DNA of 64,000 nt from Fodinibacter sp963747405 (GCA_963747405.1 CAVVFG010000021.1:1-64000); one strand, 5' to 3'. Numbered from the stretch's first letter, positions 1-9,951 are shown. A program made the numbers and translations. The notes: generated by a model not told the origin, from the letters alone.

Positions 1-69
1 AGGAATCGAACCTACGTCGCTTGTCCTGATTCAAAGTCAGGCGGGCCCTGCCAGCAGACCAACCGGGGA
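1..69 (-). tRNA. tRNA-Gln (anticodon TTG), 3' end cut off by the window
   Basis: Read on the minus strand, the sequence starts TCCCCGG, shows a D-arm closed by GGTC/GGCC, a five-pair anticodon stem CCTGA/TCAGG with loop CTTTGAA (anticodon TTG), and a T-loop TTCGATT on the stem half GTAGG. U at position 1 fits bacterial tRNA-Gln. About ten bases of T-stem and acceptor lie before base 1. The variable region is a little long (about nine bases), so the identity is good but not certain. Confidence 0.75.
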
Positions 70-188
70 CCGCCGCGCGCGCTGGACGCACGGCATACCG
101 GCGAGGGTAGTGGACCACGAGGCCGCGACGACGGCCGCCCGCAACGTCCCGCACGCCCCGGCGTGGGCGGGCGCGGCCGGCATCCGGG

Positions 189-194
189 CACAAT
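189..194 (+). promoter_or_regulatory. -10 box CACAAT of a leaderless TetR gene
   Basis: CACAAT ends exactly six bases before the GTG at 201, so transcription should begin at or next to the start codon. The same geometry recurs at many genes in this window. Confidence 0.45.
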
Positions 195-200
195 GGCCTG

Positions 201-851
201 GTGAGCGACCCTTCGACAGACAAGCCCTCGCGCGCCGCACGGTCCCGGATGACGGGGCGCGAGCGGCGCGAGCAGCTGATCGGCATCGGCCGCAAGCACT
301 TCGCCGACAAGGGGTTCGAGGGGGCGACGGTCGAGGAGATCGCCGCGTCCGCCGGGGTGAGCAAGCCCGTGGTCTACGAGCACTTCGGCGGCAAGGAGGG
401 GCTCTACGCCGTGGTCGTCGACCGCGAGATCGAGAGCCTGCTCGCGTCCGTGCAGGGAGCCCTCACCTCGGGCGGCACCTCCCGCGAGATCATCGAGCGC
501 GCCGCGCTGGCCCTGCTGAGCTACGTCGAGACCTCCACCGACGGCTTCCGGATCCTGGTGCGCGACAGCCCGGCCGGGCAGGCCACCGGGTCGTTCGCGA
601 GCCTGATGAGCGACATCGCCAGCCAGGTCGAGCACATCTTGGCGGCTGAGTTCAAGAGCCACAAGCTCGACCCCAAGGCCGCACCGATGTACGCGCAGAT
701 GCTGGTCGGCATGATCGCGCTGACCGGTCAGTGGTGGCTCAACTCGCGCAAGTTCAAGAAGCACGAGGTGGCGGCACACGTGGTCAACCTCGCCTGGAAC
801 GGCCTCACCGGGCTGGAGTCCAAGCCGACCCTGACCACCGACATGGACTGA
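201..851 (+). CDS. TetR/AcrR family transcriptional regulator
   Basis: This 216-residue protein is a one-component repressor of the TetR family. Residues about 19-70 form the DNA-binding domain, with the typical run GATVEEIAASAGVSKPVVYEHF followed by a glycine-lysine-glutamate turn. The rest is the variable ligand and dimerisation domain, and its length is normal for the family. The GTG start was chosen because a CACAAT box sits six bases upstream and the domain begins soon after. It converges with the methyltransferase gene, with only nine bases between the stops, so its target is not obvious from context. The ligand cannot be read from the sequence. Confidence 0.88.
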   Translation: MSDPSTDKPSRAARSRMTGRERREQLIGIGRKHFADKGFEGATVEEIAASAGVSKPVVYEHFGGKEGLYAVVVDREIESLLASVQGALTSGGTSREIIERAALALLSYVETSTDGFRILVRDSPAGQATGSFASLMSDIASQVEHILAAEFKSHKLDPKAAPMYAQMLVGMIALTGQWWLNSRKFKKHEVAAHVVNLAWNGLTGLESKPTLTTDMD

Positions 852-860
852 CGCCGCTCC

Positions 861-1679
861 TCACCCGGCGGCGGCCCGCTTCCGCGCCACGGCGAAGACC
901 CGGCGGAACGGGAAGAACACCCCGGCCGACGAGCGCGGGTAGGCCTCGAGCAGCGCCTCGGCGTACGGCTCGATGAACGCGGTGCGCTCGTCGTCGTCGG
1001 TGAGGATGTCGAGGACGGGCCTCAGCCCGGTCGCCGACACCCAGCTGAGCACCGGGTTCTCCTCCTGGGCCTCCGGGTCGAGAACGTGGAGGTAGGTGGT
1101 CTCCCACGCGTCGACGTCGCAGCCGAGCCGGCTGAGGTAGCGCAGGTAGGAGGCCGGCTCGCCGACGGCCGGCAGGTCCAGCGCCGCGCCGAGCTCGCCG
1201 GCCCGCTCGTGGTGCTCGGCGGTCTCGCGCATCAGCCGGTGGCTCGGTGCGTCGAAGTTGCCCGGCACCTGCAGGCCGAACCAGCCACCCTCGGCGAGGG
1301 CTCCGACCCAGGCGTCGAGCAGGTCGAGGTGCCCGGGCACCCACTGCAGGGTCGAGTTGGTGACGATGACGTCGGCGGGCTGGCCCAGCGATGCCGGGTC
1401 CCACTCGCGCAGGTCGGACTGCACCCACTCCACGCGGTCGGCGGAGTCGAGCTCACGGGCCGACTCGAGCATCGACTCCGAGGAGTCGACACCGACGACC
1501 CGCGCCTGCGGCCAGAGCTCGGCCAGGGTCAGCGTCGGCGGGCCGTGGCCACACCCGAGGTCGACGACCAGCTCCGGGTCGTCGGCGCGCATCTGCGCCA
1601 TCAGGTCGGCGAACGGCCGGCTGCGCTCACCGGCGAACCTGCCGTAGGCCGTGGGGTCCCAGCTGGCGTGCTCGCGCAT
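861..1679 (-). CDS. tam: trans-aconitate 2-methyltransferase
   Basis: This 272-residue SAM-dependent methyltransferase resembles Tam, which methylates trans-aconitate, a spontaneous by-product and inhibitor of the citric acid cycle. The N-terminus has the Tam-like pattern WDPxxYxxF followed by ERSRPFADL. Motif I is VVDLGCGHG (residues 38-46), an acidic residue after the second strand (GVDSSESML) binds SAM, and TNSTLQWVPGH marks motif IV. The ATG has a GGGAGGA ribosome site about six bases upstream, unlike its leaderless neighbours. It is divergent from the MarR gene and shares with it a 62-bp region holding two palindromes, so that regulator may control it. Substrate is inferred from family resemblance. 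Confidence 0.85.
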   Translation of the reverse strand: MREHASWDPTAYGRFAGERSRPFADLMAQMRADDPELVVDLGCGHGPPTLTLAELWPQARVVGVDSSESMLESARELDSADRVEWVQSDLREWDPASLGQPADVIVTNSTLQWVPGHLDLLDAWVGALAEGGWFGLQVPGNFDAPSHRLMRETAEHHERAGELGAALDLPAVGEPASYLRYLSRLGCDVDAWETTYLHVLDPEAQEENPVLSWVSATGLRPVLDILTDDDERTAFIEPYAEALLEAYPRSSAGVFFPFRRVFAVARKRAAAG

Positions 1680-1701
1680 GTCGTCCTCCCGGACGCCGCT
1701 G

Positions 1702-1722
1702 TCTCGACGTCAAGAAACTTGA
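1702..1722. promoter_or_regulatory. Probable MarR operator between tam and the MarR gene
   Basis: Two overlapping palindromes lie in the divergent region. Bases 1702-1715 form a 14-bp near-palindrome TCTCGACGTCAAGA (one mismatched pair), and 1710-1722 read TCAAG-AAA-CTTGA, a perfect five-base inverted repeat. Both sit just upstream of the MarR -10 box, where a bound MarR dimer would block its own gene and tam. Confidence 0.6.
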
Positions 1723-1729
1723 TGGGCAC

Positions 1730-1735
1730 TAGAAT
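1730..1735 (+). promoter_or_regulatory. -10 box TAGAAT of a leaderless MarR gene
   Basis: TAGAAT ends six bases before the ATG at 1742, predicting a leaderless transcript. Confidence 0.6.
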
Positions 1736-1741
1736 CGGCTC

Positions 1742-2239
1742 ATGCCCGCTGACGATGTCGACCGTATCGTCTCCGCGTGGCGGCGGGAGCGTCCCGACCT
1801 CGACGTGAGCCCGCTCGAGGTGCTCTCGCGGGTGTCCCGGTTGGCCCGCCGCCTCGACCGGGTACGCGGCACCGCCTTCGCCCAGAAGGGGCTCGACGGC
1901 TGGGAGTTCGACGTGCTGTCGGCGCTGCGCCGCGCCGGCACGCCCTACCAGCTCAGCCCCGGGCAGCTGGTCACCGAGACCCTGGTCACGAGCGGAACGA
2001 TGACCAACCGGGTCGACCGCCTGGTCGCCCGCGGCTGGGTCGAGCGCGAGCCCGACCCCACCGACCGGCGTGGCGTCATCGTGCGGCTCACGCCGGCCGG
2101 CATGGCCGTGGTCGACTCGGCACTCTCCGACCTGCTCGCCCACGAGCACGAGCTGCTGGGCGAGCTGGGAACCGCCGAACGCGACGAGCTCGCCGCGTCG
2201 CTGCGGCGCCTGCTGCGCCCGTTCGAGCGCGAGGGCTGA
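1742..2239 (+). CDS. MarR family transcriptional regulator
   Basis: A 165-residue winged-helix regulator of MarR type. The recognition region reads LVTSGTMTNRVDRLVARGWVEREPDPTDRR, split here as LVTSGTMTNRVDRLV then RGWVEREPDPTDRRG, which is the family's recognition helix plus beta wing with the conserved DxRG-like loop. The ATG at 1742 is supported by TAGAAT six bases upstream. It is divergent from tam, with palindromes between them, which suggests autoregulation and control of tam. Ligands of MarR proteins vary and none can be named here. Confidence 0.9.
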   Translation: MPADDVDRIVSAWRRERPDLDVSPLEVLSRVSRLARRLDRVRGTAFAQKGLDGWEFDVLSALRRAGTPYQLSPGQLVTETLVTSGTMTNRVDRLVARGWVEREPDPTDRRGVIVRLTPAGMAVVDSALSDLLAHEHELLGELGTAERDELAASLRRLLRPFEREG

Positions 2240-2255
2240 GCGCGCCACGGCGGTT

Positions 2256-2294
2256 GAGGTGATCCACTCACACCCCCCGGCAGAACATCACCTC
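2256..2294. terminator. Possible hairpin terminator between convergent genes
   Basis: GAGGTGAT (2256-2263) and ATCACCTC (2287-2294) form a perfect eight-base inverted repeat around a 23-base loop, in the gap between the MarR gene and the minus-strand hydrolase gene. There is no T-tract and the loop is large, so the call is tentative. Confidence 0.35.
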
Positions 2295-2305
2295 GAGCCG
2301 CGAGG

Positions 2306-3133
2306 TCAGCCCTTGCCTGCGCCCTTTGCCCAGTCGAGGACGAGCCTGCCGGTCGGGGTGACGTCGGCATCGGCGGCGATGCCGTCCATCGTGATGTCCC
2401 AGCCGTGAGCGCGACCGGGCAGCTTCACGAAGCGCTTCTGTGTCGCCGGCGAGGCGGCAACGGCAGCGGCGAGGGCGTCGGCGGGGATGCCGCGGTCGGC
2501 GGCCGAGGTGACCACCAGCAGTGGCACCGTGGTCGCCCGAGCCGCGTCGACGGCATCCGGGACACCGTCCCAGTGCGCCGGACCGGAGAGGTCGACGACG
2601 ACGTCGGCCCCGCCGGACTGGCCCACCCCCAGCGCCCTGGCCCCACCCATCGAGGCCCCCACGACGGCCACCCGGGTGGCCCCTCGAGCCCGCGCCCAGT
2701 CGACCGCGAGCGCCACCATCTCCCGGGTGTCGCCCGCCGCGGGTCCGGTGCACCGCGAGGAGCCGTGCGTGCAGTCGTCGACTGCCACGGCGAGCACGCC
2801 CTCCCCCGCTGCCCAGCGGGCGTAGGTCACCCACCCGCACAGCCCACCGCGCCCGGTCTGGTGCAGCAGCACCAGCGCCGTCGTGCCCGAGCCGTACGCG
2901 ACGGCGCCCAGCCGATCGGGGGCGCTCGCCGACGGCAGGTCGACGACCTCGCCCGGCACGTCGAGGAAGCACCGCTCCTCGACGCTGCGCGGCACCTCGC
3001 TGGTCGGCAGCGGGGTGGGCGTGCGGCCCGGTGGGCCGGATGCCGGCGTCGAACCGCAGCCGCCCAGCGCCACGGACACAGCGGTGGCGAGGGCGAGCGC
3101 CAGGAGGCGAGAAGTCGGTGGGTGCGGACGCAT
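2306..3133 (-). CDS. Exported lipoprotein of the alpha/beta hydrolase fold
   Basis: The 275-residue product has a hydrophobic signal peptide ending in the lipobox LGGC, with Cys26 as the likely lipidation site, then a Pro/Thr-rich linker. The rest is an alpha/beta hydrolase-like domain: a strand leading to LLHQTGRGG as the oxyanion region, the nucleophile elbow GASMGG with Ser161, and GRAHGWD near the C-terminus as the likely catalytic histidine. The substrate is unknown; dienelactone-hydrolase-like carboxylesterases are the nearest family. The start codon overlaps the palindromic operator shared with the divergent PadR gene, so PadR probably controls it. Confidence 0.8.
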   Translation of the reverse strand: MRPHPPTSRLLALALATAVSVALGGCGSTPASGPPGRTPTPLPTSEVPRSVEERCFLDVPGEVVDLPSASAPDRLGAVAYGSGTTALVLLHQTGRGGLCGWVTYARWAAGEGVLAVAVDDCTHGSSRCTGPAAGDTREMVALAVDWARARGATRVAVVGASMGGARALGVGQSGGADVVVDLSGPAHWDGVPDAVDAARATTVPLLVVTSAADRGIPADALAAAVAASPATQKRFVKLPGRAHGWDITMDGIAADADVTPTGRLVLDWAKGAGKG

Positions 3134-3150
3134 ATGTCAATCCTGACATA
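3133..3150. promoter_or_regulatory. PadR operator (ATGT-N8-ACAT)
   Basis: TATGTCA (3133-3139) and TGACATA (3144-3150) are a perfect seven-base inverted repeat with a four-base spacer. It contains ATGT-N8-ACAT (3134-3149), the operator pattern established for PadR repressors. It lies between the divergent PadR and lipoprotein genes and touches the lipoprotein start codon. Confidence 0.75.
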
Positions 3151-3156
3151 GATTGC

Positions 3157-3162
3157 TAGCCT
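3157..3162 (+). promoter_or_regulatory. -10 box TAGCCT of a leaderless PadR gene
   Basis: TAGCCT ends six bases before the ATG at 3169 and lies directly beside the PadR operator. Confidence 0.5.
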
Positions 3163-3168
3163 GCGACC

Positions 3169-3729
3169 ATGACGTCGACGCTGGGCCACGCGATCCTGGG
3201 GCTGCTCGCTCGCTCCCCCGCGACCGGCTACGACCTGGCCCGCCGGATGGAGCGCCCCGTCGGCTACTTCTGGACCGCCGGGCACAGCCAGATCTACCCC
3301 GAGCTGGCCCGCCTGGAGGCAGCCGGCCTCGTCGAGCACGAGGAGATCGACGGGGCCGGCCCCCGCCCCACGAAGCGCTACTCCGTCACGGCCGCCGGGC
3401 TGGCGGCGCTGCGCGAGTGGGTGGCCAGCGACCTGGAGCCGCAGCCGGTGCGTGACCTCGAGGTACTGCGGCTGTGGTCGGTGTGGACCGTCGAGCCTGA
3501 TGCCGCCCGCGCCCTGGTGCGCCAGGCCCGCGCCCAGCACGCCACCCGCCTCGCGGCCTACGACGAGGAGCTCGCCGAGGCCTCGGCCGAGCCGGCGTCT
3601 CGGGACACCCGCCACCCGGCCTTCGCCAGCCGGGTCACCCTCGAGGGCGGTGTGCGCGGCCGGCGCGCGGCCGTGGAGTGGTGCGACTGGCTGCTCGCCG
3701 AGCTCGGCGAGCCCCAGCCCCCGCCGTAG
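3169..3729 (+). CDS. PadR family transcriptional regulator
   Basis: A 186-residue regulator with the PadR winged-helix domain in residues 1-75: ILGLLARSPATGYDLARRM, then QIYPELARLEAAGLVEHEE and a wing ending in KRYSVTAAG. The C-terminal half (90-186) is the helical dimerisation domain of the PadR-s2/Vir type. It is divergent from the lipoprotein hydrolase, and the intergenic palindrome matches the known PadR operator shape, so it likely represses both genes until a ligand binds. The start is fixed by a TAGCCT box six bases upstream. The inducer is unknown. Confidence 0.92.
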   Translation: MTSTLGHAILGLLARSPATGYDLARRMERPVGYFWTAGHSQIYPELARLEAAGLVEHEEIDGAGPRPTKRYSVTAAGLAALREWVASDLEPQPVRDLEVLRLWSVWTVEPDAARALVRQARAQHATRLAAYDEELAEASAEPASRDTRHPAFASRVTLEGGVRGRRAAVEWCDWLLAELGEPQPPP

Positions 3730-3756
3730 CCCCAGCCCTCATCACCAGCCCCAGCT

Positions 3757-5597
<1,841 letters not shown>

Positions 5598-5598
<1 letters not shown>

Positions 5599-6527
5599 TA
5601 GTCGACCCGGTGGTGGATCACGTGCGCGCCGTGCACCGGCCCGCTGGCCCGCCGCACGTCGCGCACCACCCCGCTGGCGGTGAGCGCCACGGCGAGGTCG
5701 ATGCCGGCCTCGTTGTCCTCGACGAGGAAGGCCGTGGTCGGGCCCGAGCCGGAGACGATGCCGCCGAGCGCGCCGTACTCCATGCCGGCCGCCAGCACCT
5801 CGCCCAGGTCGGGGCGCAGCGAGATCGCGGCGTCCTGCAGGTCGTTGGAGAGCTGCGGGGCGAGCTCGCGCGGGTCACCGCTGCGCAGCGCGCTCATCAG
5901 GGCCGGGGTGGCGACCGGGTCGGGGACGTCGGCGTCGCCGCGAAGCCGGTCGCACTCGGCATACACCGCGGGGGTGGACAGGCCGCCCTCGGCGAGCGCG
6001 AACACCCAGTGGTAGGTGCCGCGCGCCAGCACCGGTGCCAGCATCTCGCCGCGGCCGCTGCCCATGGCGGTGCCGCCGGCGACGAGGAACGGCACGTCGC
6101 TGCCGAGGTCGGCGCCGAGCTCCTCGACCTCCTCGCGGTCGAGGTCGAGGCCCCACAGGTGGTCGAGCGCGACGAGGGTGGCGGCGGCATCGGCCGACCC
6201 GCCCGCCATGCCGCCGCTCACCGGGATGCCCTTGCGGATCGCGATGTGCACCGGCTCGACGTCGAAGCGTGCCTGCACCAGGCGTGCGGCACGCATCGCC
6301 AGGTTGTCGCCGTCCTCGGGCACACCGGCCGCCAGCGGGCCGCTGACGCTGACCCCCCATTCGTCGGCGATCGAGACGGTGATGTCGTCGTAGAGGCTCA
6401 CGGCGTGGAACACCGTCGACAGGCTGTGGTAGCCGTCGGCCCGGCGCGGCCCGACCAGCAGCTCGAGGTTGACCTTCGCCGGAACGCGCACGGTCACGGG
6501 CCCGGGCACGACGGGGACGGCGGTCAT
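5598..6527 (-). CDS. ispE: 4-diphosphocytidyl-2-C-methyl-D-erythritol kinase
   Basis: IspE phosphorylates CDP-ME in the methylerythritol phosphate route to isoprenoid precursors, in the cytoplasm. The 309-residue protein is a GHMP kinase: motif 1 PAKVNLELLVGPRRADGYH at the N-terminus, the ATP-binding glycine-rich loop PVSGGMAGGSADAAA near residue 100, and motif 3 GIVSGSGPT near the C-terminus. It sits directly downstream of rsmA, an order kept in mycobacteria. It also has its own TAGGGT box six bases before the ATG, so it can be transcribed apart from rsmA. Length is normal for the family. Confidence 0.95.
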
Positions 6528-6533
6528 GCGCCC

Positions 6534-6539
6534 ACCCTA
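6534..6539 (-). promoter_or_regulatory. -10 box TAGGGT of leaderless ispE
   Basis: On the minus strand TAGGGT ends six bases before the ispE ATG, in the 29-base gap behind rsmA. Confidence 0.5.
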
Positions 6540-6556
6540 GTCAGAGGACGCGCTGG

Positions 6557-7444
6557 TCAGGCGGGCGCGGCACGGGCCGTCGAGCGGGCCGCGGCGATGG
6601 CGGCGAACGCCGCCACGTCGAGCCGTTCCCCCCGGGTCCGGGGGTCGACGCCCGCTGCCACGAGCGCTTCCTCGGCCAGGACGGGGGAGCCGGCCCAGCC
6701 GGCCAGCGCCGCCCGCAGGGTCTTGCGGCGTTGGGCGAAGGCCGCGTCGACGCAGCCGAAGACCTCCTCGCGCGTGGCGGTGGTGACCGGAGGATCGCGG
6801 CGGGTGAGCATGACCAGCCCCGAGTCGACGTTGGGCACCGGCCAGAAGACGCTGCGCGACACCGACCCGGCCAGCCGCACGTCGGCGTACCAGGCGGCCT
6901 TGACGCTCGGTACGCCGTAGGTGCGCGACCCCGGCGGAGCCGCCAGTCGCTCGGCGACCTCGAGCTGCACCATCACCACGATGGTGCGCAGCCCGGGGAA
7001 GAGCTCGAGGAAGCGCAGCACCACGGGCACCGAGACGTTGTAGGGCAGGTTGGCGACCAGCGCCGTGGGCGGCGGGCCGGGAAGCTCGCGCACGGCGAGG
7101 GCGTCGGCCTGCACCACCTCGAGCCGGTCGGCCAGCGCCGGCGCGTGCGCGGCCACGGTGTCGGGCAGCGCGGCGGCGAGCACCGGGTCGACCTCGACGG
7201 CGACCACGCGGTCGACCACCGGTAGCAGGGCCAGGGTGAGCGACCCCAGCCCGGGGCCGACCTCGACGACGGTGTCCTGTGCACCCACGCCGGAGACCCG
7301 CACGATGCGGCGCACGGTGTTCCCGTCGACGACGAAGTTCTGCCCCCACTGCTTGGTCGGCCGGATGCCGTGCTGCGCCGCCAGGGCGCGGATCTCGGCG
7401 GCCCCGAGCAGCTGGACGTCGTGGACGTCGGGGCCGTCGGTCAT
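6557..7444 (-). CDS. rsmA: 16S rRNA dimethyladenosine transferase
   Basis: RsmA (KsgA) dimethylates two adjacent adenosines near the 3' end of 16S rRNA during small-subunit maturation. The 295-residue protein has the N-terminal KQWGQNFVVD segment typical of the family, the SAM motif EVGPGLGSLT, the acidic residue of VAVEVDP, and motif IV NLPYN that contacts the target adenine. The C-terminal helical domain is complete. It lies between rpfB and ispE as in other actinobacteria. A TAGGGT box six bases before the ATG suggests a leaderless transcript, and a strong hairpin separates it from rpfB. Confidence 0.96.
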   Translation of the reverse strand: MTDGPDVHDVQLLGAAEIRALAAQHGIRPTKQWGQNFVVDGNTVRRIVRVSGVGAQDTVVEVGPGLGSLTLALLPVVDRVVAVEVDPVLAAALPDTVAAHAPALADRLEVVQADALAVRELPGPPPTALVANLPYNVSVPVVLRFLELFPGLRTIVVMVQLEVAERLAAPPGSRTYGVPSVKAAWYADVRLAGSVSRSVFWPVPNVDSGLVMLTRRDPPVTTATREEVFGCVDAAFAQRRKTLRAALAGWAGSPVLAEEALVAAGVDPRTRGERLDVAAFAAIAAARSTARAAPA

Positions 7445-7450
7445 GCGTTC

Positions 7451-7456
7451 ACCCTA
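7451..7456 (-). promoter_or_regulatory. -10 box TAGGGT of leaderless rsmA
   Basis: On the minus strand TAGGGT ends six bases before the rsmA start codon. Confidence 0.55.
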
Positions 7457-7516
7457 GCCATGGGCACGGCATCCGACGCATGGCGAGATCCCCACGCCGG
7501 GGGCCTCACCCCCATG

Positions 7517-7569
7517 CGGAAGACCCACGCCCGCGGCCACCGAGGTGGCCGAGGTGCGTGGGTCTTCCG
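7517..7569 (-). terminator. Strong compound hairpin between rpfB and rsmA
   Basis: Bases 7517-7530 and 7556-7569 form a perfect 14-bp inverted repeat (arm CGGAAGACCCACGC). Its loop contains a second perfect seven-base hairpin, GGCCACC (7535-7541) with GGTGGCC (7544-7550). No T-tract follows, as is usual for high-GC actinobacterial terminators. It lies 32 bases after the rpfB stop. Confidence 0.75.
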
Positions 7570-7601
7570 TACCGGGTCGTCCGGCCGCAGGCGTCGGTGC
7601 G

Positions 7602-8780
7602 TCAGGCAGCGCCCGCGCAACCCCACGGGCCCAGGCCAGCCTTGGCGTAGTAGCGGTTGGCGACGGTGATCTGCTCGGCGCGCGACGCGAGGTCGGCGCG
7701 CGAGGCGAAGTCGGCGCCACCGTTGGCGAGCCAGGACGCCTTGTCGAACTGCAGGCCGCCGTAGTAGCCGTTGCCGGTGTTGATGTGCCAGTTGCCAGTG
7801 GACTCGCACTGGGCGATGCGGTCCCACATCGCGGCGCGGGCCAGGTTCAGCCCGGCTCCCGAGCTGCTGCCGCCCGAGCTGCGGCTGGAGGAGCTCGACG
7901 AGCGGGACGGGCTCGAGGTCGCCTTCTTCTTCTTCACCACGGGACGCGCCTTGGTGCCGACCTTGACGACGGCGGCGACGGGCTTGGTGGTGACCTTGGA
8001 GGACACGAGCGTGGTCTTGGTGAGTTTGCCGTCGACCCAGGTCTTGCGCTGCACGACGACCCGGGTGCCCTTCTTGCCGGCCTTGACGACCTGGGACTTC
8101 CCCTTGTAGAGGGAGGCGTCCTTCTGGTGGGTCGTGGTGTAGCCGACCGACCGCGTGGTGCGGACGTTCTTCACGACGACGCGCTTGAGCACGACCTTCA
8201 TGCCGTTGTCGAGGGCCGTGGGCATCGCCGGGGTCACCACGTCGTCGACCTTCTTGGTGATACCGAGCTCGGCGAGCAGCCCGAAGACGGTCGAGCTGGA
8301 GGAGGTGACGGTGCGGGTCTTGCCGTCCGCGACGACGGTGACCTTCTTCGGGGTCGTCACCGCGAGGTTGAGACCGCCGCGGCCGAGCGGCTGCGAGCGC
8401 GAGGCGGACAGCACGGCGCCGTCGGCACGGATGCCGAGGTCCTTCAGGGCGGTGTCGACGGTCGTGGCGGTGGTCCAGTACTCCTTGGTCTGGCCGTCGA
8501 CGGTGACCGTCAGCTTGCGTCCGTAGCGCACCGAGATGTGGTCACCGTCGCTCACCGAGGTGGCGAGCGTGGGAACCACGACGTCGTGCGGGCCGACGGC
8601 GATGTCCTGCTTATCGAGGACGTCGGCGACGGTGGTTCCCAGGACGTGGACCGAGCTCGGCTTCCCGTCGACGGAGACCTCCACGGCCTTGTCGTAGTGG
8701 GCGATGCCGACCGAACCGGCGGCCACTGCGAGCGCAGCGGCGCCCTGAGCGGCATGACGAAGGGGTCGAGATAACAGCAC
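7602..8780 (-). CDS. rpfB: Resuscitation-promoting factor RpfB
   Basis: RpfB is a secreted or membrane-anchored muralytic enzyme that helps dormant actinobacteria resume growth by cutting peptidoglycan. The 392-residue protein has an N-terminal hydrophobic segment, three DUF348 repeats (about residues 28-180), a G5 domain (about 195-275), a Lys/Ser-rich linker and a C-terminal lysozyme-like Rpf domain (from about 310). The Rpf domain shows WDRIAQCESTGNW, where the glutamate is the catalytic residue, then GYYGGLQFD and a closing cysteine (PWGCAG) that pairs with the first. Its position between tatD and rsmA matches the mycobacterial order. Confidence 0.96.
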   Translation of the reverse strand: MLLSRPLRHAAQGAAALAVAAGSVGIAHYDKAVEVSVDGKPSSVHVLGTTVADVLDKQDIAVGPHDVVVPTLATSVSDGDHISVRYGRKLTVTVDGQTKEYWTTATTVDTALKDLGIRADGAVLSASRSQPLGRGGLNLAVTTPKKVTVVADGKTRTVTSSSSTVFGLLAELGITKKVDDVVTPAMPTALDNGMKVVLKRVVVKNVRTTRSVGYTTTHQKDASLYKGKSQVVKAGKKGTRVVVQRKTWVDGKLTKTTLVSSKVTTKPVAAVVKVGTKARPVVKKKKATSSPSRSSSSSSRSSGGSSSGAGLNLARAAMWDRIAQCESTGNWHINTGNGYYGGLQFDKASWLANGGADFASRADLASRAEQITVANRYYAKAGLGPWGCAGAA

Positions 8781-9093
8781 AAGTGCTCCAGTGGTCGTGT
8801 TCTCCGGGCACCAGCGTCGGACTCAGCCTGGGGCGGCCAGGAGCCCGGGTCGGGGCGCCTGCGGGTGAGCCATGCCCCCCTCGGCATCGGCGGCGAGAGG
8901 GCCAGTCACCCGTGTCGTCCGAGGCGATCCGGCCCCGGCCATTCACTCCACGGTGCAGGACGCTGGGGGCCAAGGTCAAATTTCGGTAACGGAGTTGGAG
9001 CCGGTGGCGTGTCCCAGTGGACACTTACGCCCCTTGGGCCACGCCGGTTACGAGATCTACGTCACGACGTCCACGATGCGGGCGCTGACGGCG
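8781..9093. other. Upstream region of rpfB, no gene
   Basis: This 313-base stretch between tatD and rpfB shows no convincing gene. On the minus strand it holds TTGACC (about 8971-8976) and two GTTACC-like sites in opposite orientation: TCCGTTACCGA on the minus strand at 8982-8992, and TCGTAACCGG at about 9043-9052. They could be regulator sites for rpfB. I looked for the core of a c-di-AMP riboswitch here and did not find it. Confidence 0.4.
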
Positions 9094-9948
9094 TCACCAC
9101 GGGCCGTAGAGCCGCTCGGCGTTCTCGCTGAGCGCTTGGCACAGGGTCGGCACCGCCACGCCCAGCACCGCCGCCATCGACCGCACCGTGAGCGGCACCA
9201 GGGCCGGGCTGTTGGGAGCTCCTCGCCAGGGGTGCGGCGTGAGATAGGGGGCGTCGGTCTCGACCAGCAGCAGCTCGAGCGGGGTCACGGCGAGCGCGTC
9301 GCGCAGCGCCTTGGCGCTCTTGAACGTGACCGTGCCACTGAACGAGAGGTGGTAGCCGCGCTCGACGCACTCGCGGGCCATCTCCGGGCCACCCGAGAAG
9401 CAGTGCATCACCGTGCGGTCCGGCGCACCCTCCTGCGCGAGCACCCGCAGCACGTCGTCGTGGCTGTCACGGTCGTGGATCTGCAGGGTGCGGTCGAGCC
9501 GCTTGGCGAGGTCGATGTGCCAACGGAACGAGTCCTGCTGTGCCGGAACGCCATCGGGTCCGGTGCGGTAGTAGTCGAGCCCGGTCTCGCCCACGACGCG
9601 CACCCGGGGCAGCGCCGCCAGGCGCTCGATCTCGGCGTACGCAGCCCCGAGGCCGCCACCGGCCGCCAGAGCGGGGACCTCGTTCGGGTGCAGCGCCACA
9701 CCGGCGACCACACCGGCATAGCGGTCAGCCGCCTCCACGGCGAACCGGGCGCCGGGCAGGTCGCAGCCGACCTGCACGACCCGGTCGACGCCGACCGCGG
9801 CTGCGGCCGCCAGCACCGGTGCGAGGTCGTCGATCGTGACCGGGTCGCCCTCGCGGCTGATGTCGAGGTGGGTGTGGTTGTCGACCACGGCGATGGGCAA
9901 CGGGTCGGGCGGCTCCGGCGCCCCCCGCCGACTCGGCTGCGAGGTCAC
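9094..9948 (-). CDS. tatD: TatD family metal-dependent hydrolase (DNase)
   Basis: The 284-residue protein is a TIM-barrel metal-dependent nuclease of the TatD family, implicated in DNA repair and DNA turnover. Metal ligands are seen in order: DNHTHLD near residue 23, GETGLDYY (glutamate), QIHDRDSHDD (histidine), HCFSGG (histidine) and ETDAPYL (aspartate). It follows metG with a three-base gap, so the two form one operon. The proline-rich first 17 residues are not conserved in the family and the real start may be slightly later. Confidence 0.93.
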   Translation of the reverse strand: MTSQPSRRGAPEPPDPLPIAVVDNHTHLDISREGDPVTIDDLAPVLAAAAAVGVDRVVQVGCDLPGARFAVEAADRYAGVVAGVALHPNEVPALAAGGGLGAAYAEIERLAALPRVRVVGETGLDYYRTGPDGVPAQQDSFRWHIDLAKRLDRTLQIHDRDSHDDVLRVLAQEGAPDRTVMHCFSGGPEMARECVERGYHLSFSGTVTFKSAKALRDALAVTPLELLLVETDAPYLTPHPWRGAPNSPALVPLTVRSMAAVLGVAVPTLCQALSENAERLYGPW

Positions 9949-9951
9949 CTG

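Noticed and set aside
8781..9093. A c-di-AMP riboswitch before rpfB
   Set aside because: rpf genes can carry one, but the GGGGTGAA and CCGAACCCGACAGC core motifs found at 30.3 kb are absent here.
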